From Orrella daihaiensis (GTDB lineage: Bacteria; Pseudomonadota; Gammaproteobacteria; Burkholderiales; Burkholderiaceae_B): a stretch of 64,000 nucleotides of DNA. The position numbers and the translations under genes were made by a program. Below the pieces are notes generated by a model. That model made no database searches. It worked only from the letters and a program-made list of their open reading frames with translations, and was not told where the DNA came from. The stretch is from the NCBI RefSeq assembly GCF_022811525.1, contig NZ_CP063982.1, forward strand, positions 2,542,001-2,606,000. Reading direction: 5' to 3'. This document shows, piece after piece, positions 1 to 7,071 of the stretch (positions are counted from its first letter, which is position 1; the number at the start of each line of letters is the position of its first letter).

Positions 1-936
1 GTAACGTCCCGGCGTAGAGCGTCGACCACGCATGACAATGCCAGAACGAGGCATATCTAGACATCTACCGGCTTGATGTTCGGTCAGCACACCGGTGATG
101 TGATCATCGACCACCACCACCTCGTCAACCAGCCCATGAAACTGTTGCGCAAAGATACCAATGGCTGCGGACCCACAACCGACCCGCATGCGCTGCTCGG
201 GCACGCCATTGACAATTGGCGCCTGACCGGCCTGAATAATCAGGTGCGAACCACCATCAATCGCCAACTCGACGGCCTGCTTATTGCCTAGAGCCGCCAT
301 CATATTCATGGTGACTTTACCTTCTTTTTTACTGCCACCCGTTAAGTGATGAACGCCGCCAAGCGACAACATTTGTGAACCGTATTCGGCAGTGGTGACG
401 TGACCGACCACTTCACCTTCGCAGCGCACATTGGCTTGTTCTGGTCCGAGGTACCGATCAGTATCAATCTTGATTTTGAAGCTGCAGTAACTAAAGATCC
501 CCTCGGTGACAACGGTGACCGTATCCACACCCTCATGCTGTGAACTCACAATAAAAGGTGCAGGCTTGTAATCCGGATAAGTGGAAGAGCAACCAATGCC
601 GGTAACGAAAGCCTTGTTCGCGTGCAGCAGATCACCGTCCCAGCCCTCAGGGTTTTGCGCATCGGTTTGCACAAACGCGACCGGCTTGTTTTGCTCGGAG
701 GCATCGACTGACTGTCTTAAAAAAACAATGGGATCAACTCGAATGAGATGACCATCCTGATTCGCATAACGATCACAGGCGCCGGTTCTGCCCTCGCTTA
801 TCTTGCAAAGAACGGGACAAGCATTGCATTCGACTTTCCCGAGGGATTTCAAGCCGGTGGCTGCCGGTTCCGAGGCTTGAGCCGCATTGGTTGGCAAGCC
901 TTCTTCTGGTAACCCATCCGTTTTTGTGTGTTCCAT
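1..936 (-). CDS. 6-hydroxynicotinate reductase, N-terminal 312 residues (runs off the window)
   Basis: Probable iron-sulfur flavoenzyme reducing 6-hydroxynicotinate to 1,4,5,6-tetrahydro-6-oxonicotinate. I translated the minus strand from the ATG at 936; it stays open to base 1, so the C-terminal part lies outside the window. A cysteine cluster (C37, C40, C44, C54, in CNACPVLC and GACDRY) fits a [4Fe-4S] site, followed by glycine-rich stretches (GGVHHLTGGSKKEGK; AIDGGSHLIIQAGQ). The call rests on resemblance to the enzyme of the Eubacterium barkeri nicotinate fermentation and on the enamidase two genes away, which uses its product. The neighbouring ferredoxin-NADP reductase could supply electrons. 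It is divergent from that gene, with an operator between them. The family is recognised from memory; the exact substrate could be another hydroxypyridine carboxylate. Confidence 0.72.
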   Translation of the reverse strand, partial: MEHTKTDGLPEEGLPTNAAQASEPAATGLKSLGKVECNACPVLCKISEGRTGACDRYANQDGHLIRVDPIVFLRQSVDASEQNKPVAFVQTDAQNPEGWDGDLLHANKAFVTGIGCSSTYPDYKPAPFIVSSQHEGVDTVTVVTEGIFSYCSFKIKIDTDRYLGPEQANVRCEGEVVGHVTTAEYGSQMLSLGGVHHLTGGSKKEGKVTMNMMAALGNKQAVELAIDGGSHLIIQAGQAPIVNGVPEQRMRVGCGSAAIGIFAQQFHGLVDEVVVVDDHITGVLTEHQAGRCLDMPRSGIVMRGRRSTPGRY

Positions 937-979
937 ACGTACTCGCTCACCCTGACGTGAATTGTTTGCGTGAAACAGA

Positions 980-1008
980 TTGAAATTCTCGTGACTTTTA
1001 TGTAGCAT
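980..1008 (+). promoter_or_regulatory. candidate sigma-70 promoter for the reductase/TetR/enamidase operon
   Basis: A TTGAAA hexamer (980-985), a 17-base spacer and TAGCAT (1003-1008) form a plausible -35/-10 pair reading towards the gene at 1118. The -10 lies inside the inverted repeat at 998-1019, so a protein bound there would block transcription. Assigned by eye only. Confidence 0.4.
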
Positions 1009-1019
1009 TTACTACATAA
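998..1019. promoter_or_regulatory. 22-bp operator-like inverted repeat between the divergent catabolic genes
   Basis: TTATGTAG-CATTTA-CTACATAA is a perfect repeat with 8-bp arms and a 6-bp centre. Its core TGTAG-N6-CTACA (1001-1016) recurs upstream of the TAXI/TRAP/nadC operon at 10117-10132. It lies 62 bp from the reductase start at 936 and 98 bp from the start at 1118. Size and symmetry suit a TetR dimer, and the TetR gene at 1901 is the obvious candidate (inference). The bases that follow (TTGTAATTACTAA) look like a degenerate second site. Confidence 0.7.
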
Positions 1020-1117
1020 TGTTGTAATTACTAAATGCGTATAACGACTTTAATGCAAGCATTCGCCAAAAGCAACAGATTTCCATCAACCCTGCCAACC
1101 CGATCGCCGAGGCCCAC

Positions 1118-1891
1118 ATGAGCGCATTCAACAATGAAAAAGTACTGACTGTTCACCACTGGACTGACCGGCTTTTCTCCTTCACCACCACCAGAGATCC
1201 CTCGCTTCGATTTAGCAACGGGCATTTCACGATGATCGGCTTGAGAGTTGAGGGCAAACCCTTATTACGCGCCTACAGCATCGTGAGCGCCAACTATGAG
1301 GAGCACTTGGAGTTTCTGAGCATCAAGGTACCGGATGGCCCCTTGACATCACGCTTGCAACACATCGAGGTTGGTGACGAAATCGTGGTGGGACGCAAAC
1401 CGACGGGAACACTACTAATTGATTACCTACTGCCGGGCAAGCGGCTTTATCTGCTGAGTTCGGGCACCGGACTAGCACCGTTCATGAGCGTTATCCGTGA
1501 CCCTGAGACATACGAAAAGTTCTCCGAAGTGATCCTGATTCACAGCGTACGAGAGGTCAAGGAACTCGCCTACCATGATTACATTACCAAGGAACTACCC
1601 GAACACGAGTTTCTCGGGGATCTGATTAAAACTCAACTCAAGTACTACCCTACCGTGACCCGTGAAGCATTCCATCAACAGGGGCGAATTACCGACCTGA
1701 TTGAGAATGGGAAGCTTTTTTCCGACCTCAAGGTCCCGCCCCTAGATCCCGAACATGACAGGGGCATGATCTGTGGCAGCCCAGCGATGTTGCGCGATCT
1801 AAAACAAATGCTCGAGCACAGAGGCTTCAAGGAAGGCAATACCTCCACACCCGGCGATTTTGTGATAGAACGAGCTTTTGCAGATCAATGA
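1118..1891 (+). CDS. fpr: ferredoxin-NADP+ reductase (Fpr family)
   Basis: FAD enzyme of 257 aa moving electrons between NADPH and ferredoxin or an iron-sulfur protein. The FAD motif RAYSI is near residue 51, the glycine-rich nucleotide motif SSGTGLAPF near 115, the CGSPAML element near 219, and the C-terminus ends in the FVIERAFADQ-type tail of bacterial subclass Fpr enzymes. Length matches the family. The start is the ATG behind GAGG. Because it opens an operon with a TetR regulator and an enamidase and is divergent from the 6-hydroxynicotinate reductase, it is probably a dedicated electron supplier for that enzyme and not the housekeeping Fpr (inference). No ferredoxin gene is visible beside it. 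Confidence 0.88.
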   Translation: MSAFNNEKVLTVHHWTDRLFSFTTTRDPSLRFSNGHFTMIGLRVEGKPLLRAYSIVSANYEEHLEFLSIKVPDGPLTSRLQHIEVGDEIVVGRKPTGTLLIDYLLPGKRLYLLSSGTGLAPFMSVIRDPETYEKFSEVILIHSVREVKELAYHDYITKELPEHEFLGDLIKTQLKYYPTVTREAFHQQGRITDLIENGKLFSDLKVPPLDPEHDRGMICGSPAMLRDLKQMLEHRGFKEGNTSTPGDFVIERAFADQ

Positions 1892-1900
1892 TCACACACA

Positions 1901-2584
1901 ATGACTCAAGCGAAAAACCCCAAAGCAACCAGTAAAGCGGCGGTGGGTAACAAGCCGCTAAGCGCCCGCGCACGATCGGCTCAGCTGACTCGCGACAGTG
2001 TGCTCAAAGCCGCCATAAAAGTGTTTGCCAAGTACGGGCTCAATGGTGGCAGCATCGAGAAAATCTCAAGTGCCGCCAAGTCACACGATCGGATGATCTA
2101 CTACTATTTCGGTAACAAGGAGGGTCTGTTTGTCGCCGTCCTTGAGGAAACCTACCGACGATTTAACGAGGCAGAGGCCAAAGTTGAGATCGACCCCAAA
2201 GATCCGGTATTGAGCCTTAAAAAGCTTGTGGAGTTCATCGTCAATTACTACCACGATCATCCCGAATTCGTGATCATCCTCAACAGCGAAAACCTTCATC
2301 GAGGCAAGCACATTGCCAAATCCGAACTCGCTCAAGAGTACTCATCAAAAGCGATCAGCGTATTTAGCGAAGTTCTGTTAGCCGGACAGAAAAAGGGTGT
2401 TTTCCGTGACGATTTAAGCCCCAGAGATCTGTACATGATGGTTGCCGCCATGGGGTATTTTTATCAATCGAACCGTTACACCCTATCGGCATTTCTTGGG
2501 GAAAAGCTGGAAAAAACCGAGACCTTCTCGGCTTGGGAACAGTTTGTTATGGATGCCGTGCTACGCACGGTCACAACCAAATAG
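1901..2584 (+). CDS. TetR-family regulator of the catabolic cluster
   Basis: A 227-aa TetR repressor-type protein. After a basic, poorly conserved N-terminal tail of about 28 residues, the helix-turn-helix domain spans roughly residues 33-80, with the typical ending DRMIYYYFGNKEGLF. The rest is a helical ligand-binding and dimer domain. It begins 10 bases after the stop of the ferredoxin reductase gene, has no good ribosome site of its own and is probably translated by coupling. The enamidase follows 13 bases later. TetR regulators such as NicS control nicotinate genes in Pseudomonas, so a pyridine carboxylate effector is reasonable here (inference). Likely targets are the inverted repeats at 998-1019 and 10117-10132. 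Confidence 0.85.
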   Translation: MTQAKNPKATSKAAVGNKPLSARARSAQLTRDSVLKAAIKVFAKYGLNGGSIEKISSAAKSHDRMIYYYFGNKEGLFVAVLEETYRRFNEAEAKVEIDPKDPVLSLKKLVEFIVNYYHDHPEFVIILNSENLHRGKHIAKSELAQEYSSKAISVFSEVLLAGQKKGVFRDDLSPRDLYMMVAAMGYFYQSNRYTLSAFLGEKLEKTETFSAWEQFVMDAVLRTVTTK

Positions 2585-2597
2585 GAGACACAAGAAC

Positions 2598-3794
2598 ATG
2601 GCAGAGGTCGCTGCAGCAGACAAGTCAGGCAAAGTAGTCATCCAGAACGTGGGGCTGATGCTGTCGGGGGATTTGGATAACCCCATCCTGTCAGCAGATA
2701 CAGTCGTTGTGCAAGATGGCATCATCACCGCGGTTGGTCGCCACAAGGACTGTGATACCAGTCACGCCAAAACCGTGATCGATGCAAAAGGCGTTTGCCT
2801 GGCACCAGGTTTAATCGACAGCCACGTACATCCTGTGTTTGGTGACTGGACGCCACGACAAAACCAGCTCGGCTGGATTGAGTCCAACCTGCATGGCGGG
2901 GTAACCACCATGATTTCCGCCGGTGAAGTCCATTTGCCAGGTCGTCCCAAAGACATTGTGGGCCTCAAAGCGCTGGCCATCACTGCTCAGCGAGCGTTTG
3001 ACAACTTTCGACCCGCTGGGGTGAAAGTGCTGGCCGGTGCGCCTGTCATCGAAAAGGGAATGACCGAAGATGATTTCCGGGAATTGGCTCACGCCGGCGT
3101 GAGCCTGCTCGGTGAGGTTGGTCTGGGCTCAGTCAAGGCTGGCGAAGAAGCACAAAAAATGGTTGCATGGGCACGCAAGTACGGCATCCAGAGCACCATT
3201 CACACCGGTGGCCCTTCCATACCTGGCTCAGGTCTGATCGATAAAGACGTGGTGCTTGAAGCCGATGCAGACATCATTGGCCACATTAACGGTGGACATA
3301 CGTCCTTGCCCGAAGCCCATGTATGCGAACTTTGTGAGCGTTCAAGCCGTGGCATCGAAATCGTGCATAACGGCAATGAGAAAGTCGCCATCGCAGCAGC
3401 CAAGGCAGCACTCGAACTGAAATGCCCACACCGGGTGATTCTGGGCACCGATGCGCCTGCAGGGTCTGGCGTACAGCCACTGGGCATGCTGCGGTTAATC
3501 GCCATGCTCTCGAGCATGGGCAATATTCCAGCCGAACTCGTGTTTTGTTTTGCAACCGGCAATACCGCTCGCATGAGAAACCTCAACAGCGGTTTGATCG
3601 AGATCGGGCGTGCAGCAGACTTCGTGTTCATGGATCGCGCTCAGCACACCGCAGGTAAGTCCCTGCTTGAGAGTGTCGAGCTCGGAGATATTCCAGGTAT
3701 TGGCATGGTGATGATTGATGGCATCGTGCGCTGCGCTCGAAGCCGTAACACACCGCCTGCAACTGAAATTCCGGTCGTTGTTGGTCACCATTAA
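2598..3794 (+). CDS. enamidase (6-oxo-1,4,5,6-tetrahydronicotinate amidohydrolase)
   Basis: Amidohydrolase-superfamily enzyme of 398 aa predicted to open the ring of tetrahydro-6-oxonicotinate, giving 2-formylglutarate and ammonia. The metal-binding set of the characterised E. barkeri enamidase can be matched: HVH at 76-78, bridging Glu173 (in GEVGLGS) where relatives use a carboxylated lysine, His202 (IHTGG), His229 (HINGG) and Asp285 (LGTDAP). Long stretches such as LHGGVTTMISAG, LPGRPKD, LAIT and the C-terminal SRNTPPA also look like that protein. The start is the ATG behind AGGAGA, after the TetR stop; an in-frame upstream extension inside tetR has no support. A dihydroorotase or imidazolonepropionase role is unlikely given the neighbours. 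Confidence 0.85.
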   Translation: MAEVAAADKSGKVVIQNVGLMLSGDLDNPILSADTVVVQDGIITAVGRHKDCDTSHAKTVIDAKGVCLAPGLIDSHVHPVFGDWTPRQNQLGWIESNLHGGVTTMISAGEVHLPGRPKDIVGLKALAITAQRAFDNFRPAGVKVLAGAPVIEKGMTEDDFRELAHAGVSLLGEVGLGSVKAGEEAQKMVAWARKYGIQSTIHTGGPSIPGSGLIDKDVVLEADADIIGHINGGHTSLPEAHVCELCERSSRGIEIVHNGNEKVAIAAAKAALELKCPHRVILGTDAPAGSGVQPLGMLRLIAMLSSMGNIPAELVFCFATGNTARMRNLNSGLIEIGRAADFVFMDRAQHTAGKSLLESVELGDIPGIGMVMIDGIVRCARSRNTPPATEIPVVVGHH

Positions 3795-3872
3795 TTATTA
3801 ATCACCATTCATGCTGTCTGAAGTTGTTTGCTGGCGCTGCACCCTCATCCACTCATTGGAGATCGAATCAAC

Positions 3873-4451
3873 ATGTCACTCATCAAAATCCGTAAACGTG
3901 CCCTCACCATAGAAACCACCTACCACGAAGGCGGTCCAGTTTCTGACAAGCCGCTCAAACTAGCAGCTGCAACTGCCGTCATAGAAAACCCGTACGCCGG
4001 GCGCTATGAGCCAGATCTAATGCCATTCATGAAGGAGTTACGAACCCTTGGCACTATGTTGGCAACTGAACTAGTTGATACCCTAGGCAAAGATAACATT
4101 GAGGTTTACAGCAAGGGCGCCATCGTCGGTATTAACGGTGAACTCGAACACGGCGCCGTTTGGCATGAGGCGGGTGGTTGGGCCATGCGCGAATTGCTAG
4201 GTAACCCCAAAGCGATTGTGCCCTCGTCCAAGGCAGTAGCCTCAGCCGGTTACCGTCTGATGGTACCAGTGCACTACATCCACGCCTGTTACGTGCGCAG
4301 CCACTTCAATACGATTGAAATTGGCATCCAAGACTCGCCTCGCCCTAATGAAATTTTGTTCTCTCTGGTGATGGGTACAGGTGGCCGTGTGCATTCTCGT
4401 CTCGGCGGCCTCACCAAGGAAGAGGTCTCCGTGCACGACGGTCAGCGTTAA
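3873..4451 (+). CDS. DUF1185 / PF06684 'amino acid synthesis' family protein
   Basis: A 192-aa soluble protein of the PF06684 (DUF1185) family, whose chemistry I do not know from experiment. Conserved-looking blocks are NPYAGRYEPDL, SKGAIVGINGELEHGAVWHE, PSSKAVASAGYRLMVPVHY and IQDSPRPNEILFSLVMGTGGRVHSRLGG. The start is the ATG behind TTGGAGA; an in-frame upstream extension to 3828 has no ribosome site. It follows the enamidase by 78 bases in the same direction, and its stop overlaps the stop of the convergent phosphorylase fusion by four bases. Its position right after the ring-opening enzyme makes it a candidate for handling 2-formylglutarate, by decarboxylation or deformylation (inference). 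Confidence 0.75.
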   Translation: MSLIKIRKRALTIETTYHEGGPVSDKPLKLAAATAVIENPYAGRYEPDLMPFMKELRTLGTMLATELVDTLGKDNIEVYSKGAIVGINGELEHGAVWHEAGGWAMRELLGNPKAIVPSSKAVASAGYRLMVPVHYIHACYVRSHFNTIEIGIQDSPRPNEILFSLVMGTGGRVHSRLGGLTKEEVSVHDGQR

Positions 4452-6229
4452 ACCGGTTCGATATCAAAGCCATGGCGCTCAGTCGCCATGGCCAGAGCCT
4501 TTTGCAAGTTGGCGTCATCGGATGCGTAGATGTCAAACAGCACATCCCCTGGCCTGACCTCATCGCCAACGCCAACCTGTAAGTAAACACCAGCTGCTTT
4601 ATCAATCGGTGCCCCAGCCTGTCGCGCGATGCCCGAGATGACCTGACCATTAATGCCGCAGATAACGCCAGCCTCACGACTTTTGACGCTAGCTCGCTGA
4701 ACCTTACTCCAGTCGATCGGCTGCTGCCTGCCCTGCAAATCAATGATGCGGTTCAAACGCTCAAGTGCCTGGCCCGACTGCAATAATTCCTCGGCCCGTT
4801 CCCGACCTGCCTGATAAGTTCCGAGCGCCGGGTCAAACGCTAGAATCTGCCCTGCAAAAAACAGCGCCTTCTCCAATAGGTCTGCAGGCGCCTGTGGGTC
4901 ACTGGCAAGCGTCATCATCACATCCCGCGCCTCAAGGCCGGGACCAAGTCCGCGGCCAATCGGCAGATGGCCAGGCGTTGCAAACGCCTTGATCGTGAGG
5001 CCGAGCCCTGCCCCAACCCGCTCGAACAATTGCCCCAATTCCGTGGCCTGCTCGGCAGACTGCACCTTGCCGGTTGGCGAATACGGAATGTCGATGACCA
5101 CGTGAGTCGCACCAGCACAGTATTTTTTTGAGAGGATCGACGCCACCGACCAGCGACGAGTGTCTAGACCCAGTGGGCGGGTAATTGCATTCATTGCATC
5201 GTCTAGCACCGAATGATTCAATCTGCCGTTCCAGGCGATACAACCATTGGTTGCCAGTGTCACTTGCCTGACTCTATCGCGGTCAAGATCGACTCTTGCC
5301 AACACCTCCATGGCATCAGCCGTACCAGCCGCTGAGGTAATTGCTCGCGACGAAGTCTTCGGAATTAACAAGCCATGTGCCGCCACAATCGGAATAACGA
5401 TCATGGTCACGCGACTACCAGGCGTACCACCGAGCGAGTGTTTATCCACCACCATCGGCGTTGGCCATTGAATTCGTGGCATCAGCTCACAACGGGCCTG
5501 AGCAATGGCAGATAATTCCTCATCCCCAAGCTGATTGCAACACTCAATCAAAAACGCATTGATCTGTGCAGGTGACAGCTCACCAGAATTGATGCGCTCA
5601 AGGGCTTCGCTAATTTCCGATCGACTCAGACTGTGGCCGCTTATTTTTTTTTGGTGCGTCCGATTGGTGTGCTCAGACAACCCTGTGACGTGCAGGATGA
5701 CAGCAACAAATCGCTCGATGCCAATCTCAAGCGACTGATCGTTTTGAATGCGATAGGTTCTGATGTCTGACGGCAACTCACTTACTTGACGCGACAGCCG
5801 TTGCCGTATTTCTTCTTCCGTCTCTCGGCCTCGCTGCGCAATTCGTTTAGCCAACACATCGACAGGCGCAGTCACCTCGATGAAGACCAAGTTCGGTACC
5901 AAGCCTTTGAGTTGTGCTGCGACCGCGCGAGAACCATTGGCGATGATGTGCTTGCCGGCCTGCTGAGCGTCGAGCAAACTCTTTGGCAACCCATAGGCCA
6001 AGTCATGCGCGTGCCATGTAATGAGAAATTCTCCCTGAGTCTCGCGCTGCTCGAACTGCTCGACAGTACAACTGTCATAGTCCTCACCGGGTTTACCGGG
6101 CGGCCGGGTAATGACTCGTCTGGCAAATACGAAGGCTTCAGATGGCAATCGCTGCCGAGCGCCATCCATGAGACTGTCCTTGCCGGCCCCGCTGGGGCCG
6201 ACAACATAGAAGAAATAACCCGGGCTCAT
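4448..6229 (-). CDS. fusion: ribose-1,5-bisphosphokinase (PhnN-like) + AMP/thymidine phosphorylase type 2
   Basis: A 593-aa two-domain enzyme. Residues 1-185 resemble PhnN, which phosphorylates ribose 1,5-bisphosphate to PRPP: P-loop GPSGAGKDS at 11-19, then RRVITRPP and a lid-like RGRETEEEI. From about 197 to the end it is a pyrimidine/AMP phosphorylase: DKHSLGGTPGSR near 262, the phosphate-binding KTSSRAITSAAGTAD near 291, SVASILSKKYCAG and GRGLGPGLEARDV. These match the type 2 subfamily close to archaeal AMP phosphorylase, not DeoA, so nucleotides are the likelier substrates; the products would be a base and ribose 1,5-bisphosphate, which the first domain could consume. An ATG start is 9 bases after the nadC stop; a TTG two codons upstream is possible. 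It is last in the TAXI-TRAP-nadC operon. Confidence 0.85.
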   Translation of the reverse strand: MSPGYFFYVVGPSGAGKDSLMDGARQRLPSEAFVFARRVITRPPGKPGEDYDSCTVEQFEQRETQGEFLITWHAHDLAYGLPKSLLDAQQAGKHIIANGSRAVAAQLKGLVPNLVFIEVTAPVDVLAKRIAQRGRETEEEIRQRLSRQVSELPSDIRTYRIQNDQSLEIGIERFVAVILHVTGLSEHTNRTHQKKISGHSLSRSEISEALERINSGELSPAQINAFLIECCNQLGDEELSAIAQARCELMPRIQWPTPMVVDKHSLGGTPGSRVTMIVIPIVAAHGLLIPKTSSRAITSAAGTADAMEVLARVDLDRDRVRQVTLATNGCIAWNGRLNHSVLDDAMNAITRPLGLDTRRWSVASILSKKYCAGATHVVIDIPYSPTGKVQSAEQATELGQLFERVGAGLGLTIKAFATPGHLPIGRGLGPGLEARDVMMTLASDPQAPADLLEKALFFAGQILAFDPALGTYQAGRERAEELLQSGQALERLNRIIDLQGRQQPIDWSKVQRASVKSREAGVICGINGQVISGIARQAGAPIDKAAGVYLQVGVGDEVRPGDVLFDIYASDDANLQKALAMATERHGFDIEPV

Positions 6230-6238
6230 CTTCAAGCG

Positions 6239-7069
6239 CTATTCATCTAGCCCAATGTCCACTGCAGGTGCTGCCTGGGTGATTTTGCTGGTAGAAATGA
6301 AATCAACACCCGTCAATGCCACTTCGCGAATCGTCTTGATATTGATGCCACCGGAGGCCTCAACTTTGGCTGCACCATTGACAGTTTTAACGGCCGTGCG
6401 CATGTCTTCGAGTGACATGTTGTCAAGCATGATCACATCAGCGCCAGCAGCTAGTGCTTCGGCCACCTGATCTAGACGATCGCACTCTACTTCAATCTTG
6501 GTCAAAGCAGGCAGATGCTGTCTGACACGCTCAACCGCCTTGCCAATACTGCCAGCGATGGCGATATGGTTGTCTTTGAGCATGACACCATTATCAAGAC
6601 CAAGCCGATGATTCAAGCCACCACCGCACGTCACAGCATGCTTTTCGAGCATGCGCAGGCCAGGCGTGGTCTTGCGGGTATCGAGCAAGCGCGCCTTGGT
6701 GCCTTCCAATTCCTTGCAGTAACGGGCTGTCTCTGAAGCAATGCCACAGAGTCGCTGCAAAATGTTCAATGCCGGCCTTTCGGCTGTCACAATGCTACGT
6801 GATGGACCCGATACGGTCAGCAACTTATCTCCTTTATTTAGGTGCTGCCCATCTTTGACCAACACAGTCACTTTCAGACGGTCGTCATACCGAGTGAAGA
6901 CGCGCTCAGCAACTTTAATACCAGCGACAATCATCGGTTCACGCGCAACCATATGAAACGTACTGATGGCATCTTCGTCGAGCATCAGCTGGGCAGTGAG
7001 ATCAAACTGACCAATGTCTTCGTGCAGCCAAAAATCAATCAGCCGATCGGCTTGAAATGAGTCGTACAT
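6239..7069 (-). CDS. nadC: NadC-type quinolinate phosphoribosyltransferase (decarboxylating)
   Basis: A 276-aa enzyme of the family that converts quinolinate and PRPP to nicotinate mononucleotide, CO2 and pyrophosphate. Residues that contact quinolinate in known NadC proteins are present: Arg98 (ERPALN), Arg132-Lys133 (DTRKTTPG), His154-Arg155 (NHRLGL) and Lys165 (LKDNH); acidic residues in EVEC and LDNMS follow. ModD relatives lack LKDNH, so NadC fits better. The N-terminal EDIGQFDLT departs slightly from the usual EDIGxGDxT. The ATG at 7069 has AAAGGAA upstream, inside the end of the permease gene (2-base gap). There is no nadA or nadB nearby; the neighbours are a transporter and a PRPP-regenerating fusion, suggesting a catabolic paralogue (inference). 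Confidence 0.85.
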   Translation of the reverse strand: MYDSFQADRLIDFWLHEDIGQFDLTAQLMLDEDAISTFHMVAREPMIVAGIKVAERVFTRYDDRLKVTVLVKDGQHLNKGDKLLTVSGPSRSIVTAERPALNILQRLCGIASETARYCKELEGTKARLLDTRKTTPGLRMLEKHAVTCGGGLNHRLGLDNGVMLKDNHIAIAGSIGKAVERVRQHLPALTKIEVECDRLDQVAEALAAGADVIMLDNMSLEDMRTAVKTVNGAAKVEASGGINIKTIREVALTGVDFISTSKITQAAPAVDIGLDE

Positions 7070-7071
7070 TG

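Noticed and set aside
2442..2597. In-frame 5' extension of the enamidase into tetR
   Set aside because: It would overlap the TetR gene for about 140 bases; the ATG at 2598 has AGGAGA and matches the N-terminus of known enamidase.
4448..5600. Reading the C-terminal domain as ordinary thymidine phosphorylase DeoA
   Set aside because: The phosphate-binding motif KTSSRAITS and SVASILSKK block belong to the type 2/AMP phosphorylase group, and no deoxyribonucleoside genes are nearby.
6230..6235. TTG start two codons upstream for the PhnN-phosphorylase fusion
   Set aside because: No better ribosome site than the ATG at 6229; kept as an alternative only.
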